A stretch of 7,313 nt of DNA from an uncultured Acetobacteraceae bacterium (lineage in GTDB: Bacteria > Pseudomonadota > Alphaproteobacteria > Acetobacterales > Acetobacteraceae). The notes under the pieces were generated by a model. The model was not told where the DNA came from, did no database searches, and saw only the letters and a program-made list of their open reading frames with translations. A program made the position numbers and the translations under genes. This document shows positions 1-6,776 of this stretch, piece by piece (within the stretch, counting starts at the first letter, position 1; each line of letters starts with the position of its first letter). The DNA lies in contig CALGVL010000376.1 in assembly GCA_937930165.1 (NCBI GenBank), forward strand, positions 1 to 7,313. Reading direction: 5' to 3'.

Positions 1-711
1 CACGCGGTCCTCGCCAGGCCGGCCGAGGATCCGGCCTTCGCGCCGGAGGTCGCGACCGAGGCTGATCGCGACGCCTGGGCCATGGGCGCACTCGGCCAGC
101 TTGAGCCGGCACTCGACCTGCTGGCGGCCCGTAAGGACCTGGCGGAGGCCGATGCGGCGCTGGCCACGCGGCTGGTCAGCCGCCGGGAGGCATTGCGGGA
201 GGCGGTGCGTGGCCTCGCGCAATCCGCCGCTGGCGCGCTGAAGACGCGCCTGCATGGCGATTTCCATCTGGGCCAGGTTCTGGTTGCCCAGGGTGACGCG
301 ATCATCGTGGATTTCGAGGGAGAGCCGGCCCGTCCGTTGGAGGAGCGGCGCGCCAAGGGCAGCCCGCTGCGCGACGTCGCCGGCCTGCTGCGCAGCTTCG
401 ACTATGCCGCCTCGGTCGCTACTGCGAACGAGGCTTCCGCCACCGCCACCGCCGCCCCGACCGAGCGCCGCGCGGCGCTGATCGGGCGCTGGCAGCAGGA
501 GGCGAGCGCGGCCTTCCTCTCCGCCTATCGTGCCGTCGCGGCGGAAGCCCCGGATCCCTGGGTGCCGGCAGAGGCCGAGGCGGCGCTGCTCGACCTCTTC
601 CTGGTCGAGAAGGCGGCCTATGAGATCCGCTATGAAGCGGCCAACCGCCCCACCTGGATCGGCGTTCCCCTGCGCGGCCTGGCGGCGCTGGCCGATCGGT
701 TGGTGCCATGA
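1..711 (+). CDS. treS: Maltokinase domain, C-terminal part of a probable trehalose synthase-maltokinase fusion (TreS-Mak), 5'-truncated
   Basis: The reading frame is open from the first base, so the 236 visible residues are the 3' end of a longer gene; the in-frame ATG at 82 is an internal methionine. Seen: the aminoglycoside-phosphotransferase-like kinase signature HGDFHLGQ (codons 253-276, catalytic Asp at 259-261), followed by the metal-binding IVDFEGEP (codons 304-327, Asp at 310-312) and the maltokinase-typical stretch SPLRDVAGLLRSFDYAA (361-411). Family knowledge: maltokinase phosphorylates maltose with ATP to give maltose 1-phosphate, the substrate of GlgE; in many proteobacteria it is the C-terminal half of a roughly 1,100-residue protein whose GH13 half interconverts trehalose and maltose. 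The fusion is inferred, because the upstream part lies outside the window; a stand-alone maltokinase (mak/pep2) is the alternative. The TGA at 709-711 overlaps the glgB start by 4 bases. The protein is probably cytoplasmic. Confidence 0.87.
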   Translation, partial: HAVLARPAEDPAFAPEVATEADRDAWAMGALGQLEPALDLLAARKDLAEADAALATRLVSRREALREAVRGLAQSAAGALKTRLHGDFHLGQVLVAQGDAIIVDFEGEPARPLEERRAKGSPLRDVAGLLRSFDYAASVATANEASATATAAPTERRAALIGRWQQEASAAFLSAYRAVAAEAPDPWVPAEAEAALLDLFLVEKAAYEIRYEAANRPTWIGVPLRGLAALADRLVP

Positions 712-2882
712 GCATGATCGAAACCATGCGGCCCGCGATCGAGGCGCTGGTCGCCGGCCGCCACGGCGATCCCTTTGCCCTGCTTGGCCCGCATGGGCAG
801 GAAGTGCGCAGCTTCCAACCCGGCGCGCATGGCGTGACGGTGGTGGCGCGGGAGGGCGGGGAGGAACTCGGGCGGCTGGAACGCATCCATCCCGCCGGTT
901 TCTTCGCCGGCCGGATCGCGCGCCAAGTGCCCTATCGCCTGCGCATCGAGTGGCCGGGCGGGGTGCAGGAGACAGAGGATCCCTATTCCTTCGGCCTGCT
1001 GCTCGGTTCGCTCGATATGCATCTCTTCGCCGAGGGACGGCATTTCGAGCTGGCGCGCGTCTTCGGCGCGCAGGCCATGGCGGTGGATGGTGTGCCGGGC
1101 GTGCGCTTCGCCGTCTGGGCACCGAATGCGCGCCGGGTTTCCGTGGTGGGTGAGTTCAACGGCTGGGACGGCCGCCGCCACCCGATGCGCCTGCGCCAGG
1201 AGGCCGGGGTGTGGGAGCTGTTCATCCCGCGCCTGCGCCCCGGCACGGTCTACAAGTACGAATTGCTCGGCCCCGATGGCGCGGTGCTGCCACTGAAGGC
1301 GGATCCGGTGGCGCTGCAGACCGAGCTGCCGCCCGCCACCGCCTCCCGCATCGCCAATCCGGCGCCCTTCGCCTGGAGCGATGCGGCCTGGATGCAGGCG
1401 CGCGCCGCGCGGCAGGCACCGGATGCGCCGATCTCGATCTATGAGGTGCATCCGACCTCCTGGTGGCACGACGCGGCCGGCACGCCGCCCGATTGGGAAA
1501 GGCTCGCTGACCGGTTGATTCCCTATGTCCAGGGCATGGGTTTCACCCACCTGGAATTCCTGCCGGTGATGGAGCACCCCTTCGGCGGCTCCTGGGGCTA
1601 CCAGCCGCTCGGCCTCTTCGCGCCGAGCGCGCGCTTCGGCTCTCCTGCCGGCTTCGCGCATTTCGTTGACCGCGCGCATGCGGCGGGGATTGGCGTGATC
1701 CTGGACTGGGTGCCGGCGCATTTCCCAACCGATCCGCACGGGCTGTACCGCTTCGACGGCACGGCGCTCTACGAGCATGAGGATCCGCGCGAGGGCTTCC
1801 ACCCCGAATGGAACAGCGCGATCTACAATTTCGGCCGCAACGAGGTTCGCGGCTTCCTGATCGCCAGCGCCCTGCACTGGCTGGAGCACTACCATGCGGA
1901 CGGGCTGCGCGTGGATGCGGTGGCCTCGATGCTCTACCGCGACTATTCCCGCCGCGCCGGCGAATGGATCCCCAACCGCTATGGCGGGCGGGAAAATCTG
2001 GAAGCCGTCGCCTTCCTGAAGGAGCTGAACGCCGTGGTCGCGGAACGCTGCCCGGGCGCGGTGGTGATCGCCGAGGAAAGCACCGCCTGGCCGGGCGTGA
2101 CGCGGCCGAGTTCCGAAGGCGGCCTTGGCTTCTCCTACAAATGGAACATGGGCTGGATGCACGACACGCTCCGCTACATCGAGCGCGACCCGGTGCACCG
2201 TACCCACCACCACGACGATATGACCTTCGGCCTGGTCTATGCCTGGAGCGAGCGCTTCATCCTGCCGCTCTCGCATGACGAGGTGGTCTATGGAAAAGGT
2301 TCCCTGCTGCGGAAGATGCCGGGTGATCCCTGGCGGCAATTCGCCAATCTCCGCGCCTATCTCGCCTTCATGTGGACGCATCCGGGCAAGAAGCTGCTCT
2401 TCATGGGTGGCGAGCTGGCCCAGCCGACGGAGTGGAACCACGATGCCGCGCTGCCCTGGGGGTTGCTGGACGATCCAAGGCATCGCGGCATCCAGCGCCT
2501 GGTGAACGACCTGAATGCCGCCTATCGCGGCATCCCCGCCCTGCACCGGCTGGATTGCGCGCCCGAAGGTTTCCGCTGGGTTGTCGGCGACGACCGGGCG
2601 CAGAGCGTCTTCGCCTGGCTGCGCCTTGGCGCAGGGGACGACCTGCCGGCGCTCGTCATCTGCAATTTCACCCCGGTGCCGCGCCATGGCTATCGCGTGG
2701 GGGTTCCGCGCGGCGGCACCTGGCGCGAGGTGTTGAACACCGACGGTGCCGCCTATGGCGGAACCAATACGGGCAACGGTGGTTCCGTTGTTGCGGAGCC
2801 GGTTGCGAGCCACGGCTTCGAGCAGTCCCTGCCGCTTTTCCTTCCACCCTTGGCCGCGCTGATCCTCCTGCCGCAGGGGTAG
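708..2882 (+). CDS. glgB: 1,4-alpha-glucan branching enzyme GlgB
   Basis: Complete gene, 724 residues, close to the E. coli enzyme (728). It cuts alpha-1,4-glucan chains and re-attaches the piece through an alpha-1,6 bond, creating glycogen branches. Seen in order: an N-terminal domain with DPFALLG at residues 21-27, as in the long GlgB type; a CBM48 module from about residue 132 (RFAVWAPNA, then GEFNGWDG); and a GH13 barrel with region I VILDWVPAH (330-338) and SWGYQ (Tyr298). The catalytic set is complete: nucleophile Asp403 in LRVDAVASM, acid/base Glu456 in IAEEST, and Asp524 in LPLSHDEVVYGK, all at a constant offset of 2 from E. coli D405/E458/D526. A beta domain closes the C-terminus. 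The ATG at 708 lies in an ATGA overlap with the preceding stop and has no clear Shine-Dalgarno sequence, which points to translational coupling; ATG codons at 714 and 726 are possible alternative starts. One oddity is VHPTSW where VHLGSW or VHxGSW is usual. Confidence 0.97.
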   Translation: MSMIETMRPAIEALVAGRHGDPFALLGPHGQEVRSFQPGAHGVTVVAREGGEELGRLERIHPAGFFAGRIARQVPYRLRIEWPGGVQETEDPYSFGLLLGSLDMHLFAEGRHFELARVFGAQAMAVDGVPGVRFAVWAPNARRVSVVGEFNGWDGRRHPMRLRQEAGVWELFIPRLRPGTVYKYELLGPDGAVLPLKADPVALQTELPPATASRIANPAPFAWSDAAWMQARAARQAPDAPISIYEVHPTSWWHDAAGTPPDWERLADRLIPYVQGMGFTHLEFLPVMEHPFGGSWGYQPLGLFAPSARFGSPAGFAHFVDRAHAAGIGVILDWVPAHFPTDPHGLYRFDGTALYEHEDPREGFHPEWNSAIYNFGRNEVRGFLIASALHWLEHYHADGLRVDAVASMLYRDYSRRAGEWIPNRYGGRENLEAVAFLKELNAVVAERCPGAVVIAEESTAWPGVTRPSSEGGLGFSYKWNMGWMHDTLRYIERDPVHRTHHHDDMTFGLVYAWSERFILPLSHDEVVYGKGSLLRKMPGDPWRQFANLRAYLAFMWTHPGKKLLFMGGELAQPTEWNHDAALPWGLLDDPRHRGIQRLVNDLNAAYRGIPALHRLDCAPEGFRWVVGDDRAQSVFAWLRLGAGDDLPALVICNFTPVPRHGYRVGVPRGGTWREVLNTDGAAYGGTNTGNGGSVVAEPVASHGFEQSLPLFLPPLAALILLPQG
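2875..2879 (+). promoter_or_regulatory. Putative ribosome binding site for glgX
   Basis: AGGGG lies inside the last codons of glgB, four bases before the ATG at 2884. The spacing is a little short, but this is the best purine-rich match near the start. The next gene's ATG follows the glgB stop by a single base, so terminating ribosomes could also re-initiate here. Confidence 0.45.
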
Positions 2883-2883
2883 C

Positions 2884-4986
2884 ATGCCGCCTATACCGGA
2901 TCGATTGTTGCCCGGCCGGCCGGATCCGCTGGGGGCGAATTGGGACGGGCTCGGTGTCAATTTCGCGGTCTTCTCGGCGAATGCCGAGCGCATCGATCTC
3001 TGCCTCTTCGATGCCGCCGGGCGGCGGGAGATTGCACGGCTGCCGCTGCCGGAATGCACGGACGAGGTCTGGCACGGCTACCTGCCGGAAGCGCGTCCCG
3101 GCCTGCTTTACGGCTACCGCGCCTATGGGCCCTATGAGCCGCGGCATGGCCACCGCTTCAACCCACACAAGCTGCTGCTCGACCCCTACGCAAGGCAATT
3201 GGCTGGCGAGTTGCGCTGGTCCGATGCGCTGTTCGGCTACCGGGTCGGCGCCGGCCGCGTCGACCTCTCCTTCGATCGCCGCGACAGCGCGCCTGCCATG
3301 CCGAAATCCGTGGTTGTGGACGACAGCTTCAACTGGGGCGACGACCGCCCGCCCGGCACCCCCTGGGACCGCACCGTCATCTACGAGGCGCATGTCCGCG
3401 GCCTGACCATGCGGCGGGAGGATATCGAGCCGCGGGAGCGCGGCACCTTCGCCGCCCTGGCCGATCCGCGCATCCTGGATCACCTGCTGCGCCTGGGAAT
3501 CACCGCCATCGAGCTGCTGCCGATCCAAGCCTTCCTGCAGGACCGCTTCCTGGTGCAGAAGGGGCTGCGCAACTACTGGGGCTATTCGACGCTTGCCTTC
3601 TTCGCGCCGGAGCCGCGCTACCTGATCGAGCCATGGATGCGCAACGAGCTGAAGGTGGCGGTCCGCCGCCTGCACGCGGCGGGCATCGAGGTGATCCTCG
3701 ATGTCGTCTACAACCACACCTGCGAGGGCAGCGAGATGGGCCCGACGCTGTGCTGGCGCGGACTCGACAACGCCTCCTACTACCGGTTGGTGCCGGGGGA
3801 GGAGCGGCATGCCATCAATGACACCGGCACCGGCAACACGCTCAACCTTTCGCATCCGCGCGTGTTGCAGATGGTCATGGACAGTTTGCGCTATTGGGTG
3901 CGTGAATATCATGTGGACGGCTTCCGCTTCGACCTCGGCCCCATCCTGGGGCGGGAGGCGACGGGCTTCGATCCCGGCTCCGGCTTCTTCGACGCGGTGC
4001 GCCAGGACCCGACCCTGTCGCGGGTGAAGCTGATCAGCGAGCCATGGGATCTCGGCCCGGGCGGCTATCAGCTCGGCAACCACCCGCCGGGCTTCGCCGA
4101 GTGGAACGATCGGTACCGTGACGGCGTTCGCCGCTTCTGGCGGGGTGATCCCGGCATGCGGGCGGAGCTCGCTGCGCGGCTGGCCGGCTCGGCCGAGCTG
4201 TTCGACCGCCGCCGCCGCCGTCCCTGGGCGAGCATCAACTACATCGCCTCCCATGACGGCTTCACCCTGCACGATCTGGTCACCTATGCCGAACGCCACA
4301 ATGAGGCAAATGGCGAGGACAACCGCGACGGGCATACGGAGAATTTCTCCGCCAACTGGGGCGTGGAGGGGGAGACGGAGGATCCGGTCATCAACGCCAC
4401 CCGTGCCGCGCTACAGCGCGCCATGCTGGCGACCCTCTTCGCCTCGGCCGGTACGCCCATGCTGCTGGCAGGCGACGAGATGGACCGCAGCCAGGGCGGC
4501 AACAACAACGCCTATTGCCAGGACAATGAGACGAGCTGGGTGGATTGGGAGCGCGCCGCGACGCCGGAGGCCCAGGCGCTGTGCCGCTTCACCGCCCGGC
4601 TGGTCGCACTGCGCCGACGCCTGCCACCGCTGCGGCCGCCCGTCTTCCTGCATGGTGCGACGGAGTTGCGGCCGGGCCTGAACGATATCGCCTGGTTCGA
4701 TCAGCATGGCCAAGCCATGACTTCGGAGGCCTGGAACGAGCCGGAGGCGCGCACCCTCGCGCTGCGCCGCGCCATGGCAGCGCCGGATGGCGGCGTGGAC
4801 GTCATCCTGCTGCTACTGAACGCCGATGGCGCGGGACATGCCTTCGCGCTGCCGCGGCCGCGGCTGGACTGGATGCTGGTGCTGGACAGCGCGCATCCGG
4901 ACACGCCGGAGCGCCCGGTGCTGGATGAGGCCGTGCCGGTCGCACCGCGCGCCGTGACGCTGCTCGCCGCCAGGTTGCCGCCATGA
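2884..4986 (+). CDS. glgX: Glycogen debranching enzyme GlgX/TreX (isoamylase-type GH13_11)
   Basis: Complete gene, 700 residues, somewhat longer than E. coli GlgX (about 657). It hydrolyses alpha-1,6 branch points of glycogen or limit dextrin and frees linear malto-oligosaccharides for MalQ and TreY. Seen: an N-terminal CBM48-like module (GANWDGLGVNFAVFSANAERI, about residues 17-37); TVIYEAHVRGLT at the barrel entry; region I VILDVVYNHTCEG (270-282); nucleophile Asp350 in DGFRFDLGPILGRE; acid/base Glu386 in LISEPWDLGPGGYQLG; and stabilising Asp458 in IASHDGFTLHDLV. GNNNAYCQDNE and TSWVDW are further marks of the GlgX/TreX group. The ATG at 2884 follows the glgB stop by 1 base, and the TGA at 4984-4986 overlaps the treZ start. 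Because it sits beside treZ it may act as TreX, the debrancher of the trehalose-forming TreX-TreY-TreZ route; sequence alone does not settle its branch-length preference. Confidence 0.96.
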   Translation: MPPIPDRLLPGRPDPLGANWDGLGVNFAVFSANAERIDLCLFDAAGRREIARLPLPECTDEVWHGYLPEARPGLLYGYRAYGPYEPRHGHRFNPHKLLLDPYARQLAGELRWSDALFGYRVGAGRVDLSFDRRDSAPAMPKSVVVDDSFNWGDDRPPGTPWDRTVIYEAHVRGLTMRREDIEPRERGTFAALADPRILDHLLRLGITAIELLPIQAFLQDRFLVQKGLRNYWGYSTLAFFAPEPRYLIEPWMRNELKVAVRRLHAAGIEVILDVVYNHTCEGSEMGPTLCWRGLDNASYYRLVPGEERHAINDTGTGNTLNLSHPRVLQMVMDSLRYWVREYHVDGFRFDLGPILGREATGFDPGSGFFDAVRQDPTLSRVKLISEPWDLGPGGYQLGNHPPGFAEWNDRYRDGVRRFWRGDPGMRAELAARLAGSAELFDRRRRRPWASINYIASHDGFTLHDLVTYAERHNEANGEDNRDGHTENFSANWGVEGETEDPVINATRAALQRAMLATLFASAGTPMLLAGDEMDRSQGGNNNAYCQDNETSWVDWERAATPEAQALCRFTARLVALRRRLPPLRPPVFLHGATELRPGLNDIAWFDQHGQAMTSEAWNEPEARTLALRRAMAAPDGGVDVILLLLNADGAGHAFALPRPRLDWMLVLDSAHPDTPERPVLDEAVPVAPRAVTLLAARLPP

Positions 4987-6776
4987 CCCGCTTCGCGCAG
5001 CCGACGCGCTGGGGCGCCACCCTGCTTGCGCCGGACCGCACGCGCTTCCGGCTTTGGGCGCCGGACAGCCCGCAGGTGGCGCTGGAGATCGAGGGGCACG
5101 ACCCGCTGCCAATGCAGGCCATGGGCGATGGCTGGTTCGAGGCGGAAGCGCCTGCCGGCGCCGGTGCGCGCTACCGATTCCGCGTCTCGCCCGACCTTGC
5201 CGTACCGGATCCGGCCTCGCGGCTCCAGGCCGGCGATGTGCATGATGCCTCTGTGGTGGTGGATCCGCACGCTTACGCGTGGCGCCATCCCGGCTGGCGC
5301 GGCCGGCCCTGGCACGAGGTGGTGCTGTACGAGCTTCACGCCGGCGCCATGGGCGGTTTTGCCGGGGTGCGGGCCGCGCTGCCGCGGCTCCGGGATCTTG
5401 GCGTCACGGCGATCGAGCTGATGCCGATCGGCGATTTCCCGGGGCGCCGCAACTGGGGCTATGATGGCGTGCTGCCCTATGCACCGGATACGGCCTATGG
5501 CTCGCCGGAGGAGCTGAAGGCGCTGGTGGATGCCGCGCATGGCATCGGCCTGATGATGTTCCTCGATGTCGTCTACAACCATTTCGGCCCGGATGGCGCC
5601 TATCTGCACGCCTATGCCAAGCGCTTCTTTGACAAGAAGGTGCATACGCCCTGGGGTGCCGCCATCGACTTCCGGCAGGAGGCGGTGCGCGACTATTTCG
5701 AGGAGAACGCCCTCTACTGGCTGAATGAGTACCGCTTCGACGGGCTGCGCTTCGATGCCGTTCACGCCATCGCCGAGCAAGATTGGCTGGATGCGCTGGC
5801 CGCGCGCATCCGCCGCGAGATCCCGGACCGCCACATCCATCTGGTGCTGGAGAACGAGCGCAACACGGCGCGCCACCTCCGCCCAGTCGGCGGCTTCGAC
5901 GCGCAATGGAACGATGATGGCCACAACACCCTCCACCCGCTGCTGACCGGGGAGGAGGAGGGCTATTACGAGGACTTCCACGCCGACGGCGCCGCCAAGC
6001 TCGCCACCGTGCTGAGAGAGGGTTTCCTGTTCCGGGGGCAGGAATCCGCCCATATCGGGGCGCCACGCGGCGAGCCCTCGGCGCATCTGCCGCTCACTGC
6101 CTTCGTGCTGTTCCTGCAGAACCATGACCAGATCGGCAACCGGGCCTTCGGCGAAAGGCTGGCGCGGCTTGCAAACCCGGACTCCTTGGTGGCGGCGACG
6201 GCGTTGCTGTTGCTCTGCCCACAGATTCCCATGCTGTTCATGGGCGAGGAGTGGGGCGCCACCGCGCCCTTCCTGTTCTTCACCGACCACAAGCCGGATC
6301 TGGCGCGGCTTGTCCGTGATGGAAGGCGAAAGGAATTCGCCAGATTCGCCGCCTTCCAGGATCCGGCGACGCGCGAGCGCATCCCCGACCCGAATGCGGA
6401 GGAAACCTTCCGCGCCTCCATCCCCGATCCGCAGGAAGCAGCGAATCCGCCGCATGCCGCGACGCTCGCCCTGCATCGCCGCCTGCTGGCTCTGCGCCGG
6501 GTGCGCATCATCCCGCATCTGCCCGGCACGCGGGCCATTGGCGCGCAGCCGGTGGGGGAGGCCGCGGTGCTGGCCCGCTGGCGGCTTGGCGATGGTTCGG
6601 TCCTGGCCATCGCCGTCAATCTCGGCCCGCAACCCGCCTCCTGCACCGCGGCCGGAGAACTGCTGTTCGAGAGCATCGCCGGCGCTGCCGGCACTCTCGG
6701 CACCGGAACACTGCTGCCGCGTTGCTGCATCGCCCTGGTTGAGCCGGGCGGATCCACAGGGAAGGGGCCGGCATGA
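4983..6776 (+). CDS. treZ: Malto-oligosyltrehalose trehalohydrolase TreZ
   Basis: Complete gene, 597 residues, a normal length for the family. It hydrolyses the alpha-1,4 bond next to the trehalose unit of malto-oligosyltrehalose (the product of TreY), releasing free trehalose and a shortened chain. Seen: an N-terminal immunoglobulin-like/CBM48 module beginning RWGATLLAPDRTRFRLWAPD (residues 9-28); then the TreZ-specific IELMPIGDFPGRRNWGYDGV (144-163); region I FLDVVYNHFGPDG (193-205); nucleophile Asp258 in FDGLRFDAVHAI; acid/base Glu290 in LVLENERN; and stabilising Asp382 in LQNHDQIGNRA. MLFMGEEWGATAPFLFFTDH in the second half of the barrel is also typical of TreZ rather than GlgB or an amylase. 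The ATG at 4983 overlaps the glgX stop (ATGA), and only a weak AGG about 8 bases upstream could serve as a ribosome binding site, so coupling is likely. No signal peptide is visible; the product should be cytoplasmic. Confidence 0.96.
   Translation: MTRFAQPTRWGATLLAPDRTRFRLWAPDSPQVALEIEGHDPLPMQAMGDGWFEAEAPAGAGARYRFRVSPDLAVPDPASRLQAGDVHDASVVVDPHAYAWRHPGWRGRPWHEVVLYELHAGAMGGFAGVRAALPRLRDLGVTAIELMPIGDFPGRRNWGYDGVLPYAPDTAYGSPEELKALVDAAHGIGLMMFLDVVYNHFGPDGAYLHAYAKRFFDKKVHTPWGAAIDFRQEAVRDYFEENALYWLNEYRFDGLRFDAVHAIAEQDWLDALAARIRREIPDRHIHLVLENERNTARHLRPVGGFDAQWNDDGHNTLHPLLTGEEEGYYEDFHADGAAKLATVLREGFLFRGQESAHIGAPRGEPSAHLPLTAFVLFLQNHDQIGNRAFGERLARLANPDSLVAATALLLLCPQIPMLFMGEEWGATAPFLFFTDHKPDLARLVRDGRRKEFARFAAFQDPATRERIPDPNAEETFRASIPDPQEAANPPHAATLALHRRLLALRRVRIIPHLPGTRAIGAQPVGEAAVLARWRLGDGSVLAIAVNLGPQPASCTAAGELLFESIAGAAGTLGTGTLLPRCCIALVEPGGSTGKGPA
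6758..6767 (+). promoter_or_regulatory. Putative ribosome binding site for malQ
   Basis: The purine-rich run AGGGAAGGGG lies within the last codons of treZ. Its AAGGGG part ends 5 bases before the ATG at 6773 and 8 bases before the in-frame ATG at 6776, so it fits either start. It is the clearest Shine-Dalgarno-like site in the window. Confidence 0.55.

Noticed and set aside
82..711. A free-standing 209-residue gene starting at the ATG at 82
   Set aside because: The same frame is open back to base 1 without a stop, and the kinase domain needs more N-terminal sequence, so 82 is an internal methionine.
630..3059. Antisense open frame of 809 codons opposite glgB
   Set aside because: High-GC genes with strong third-position bias leave long stop-free frames on the other strand. 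The product is low-complexity, rich in Arg, Ala, Gly and His, and has no recognisable domain, while the + strand encodes a complete GlgB with all catalytic motifs.
2372..3406. A + strand open frame of 344 codons across the glgB-glgX junction in another frame
   Set aside because: It is out of frame with both real genes, has no family motif, and is rich in Arg, Pro and Ala as expected of a shadow frame.
4207..4221. Short CGC/CCG triplet run coding five arginines in GlgX
   Set aside because: Five consecutive Arg codons in a loop before the ASINYIASHDG strand; an arginine-rich segment is common here in GlgX proteins, and the run is too short to call a repeat element.
2668..4335. Antisense open frame of 555 codons opposite the end of glgB and most of glgX
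   Set aside because: It spans a gene junction on the coding strand, shows no known motif, and is explained by base composition.
4701..6632. Antisense open frame of 643 codons opposite the end of glgX and most of treZ
   Set aside because: Same composition artefact; the + strand frames carry the intact GH13 motifs of GlgX and TreZ.
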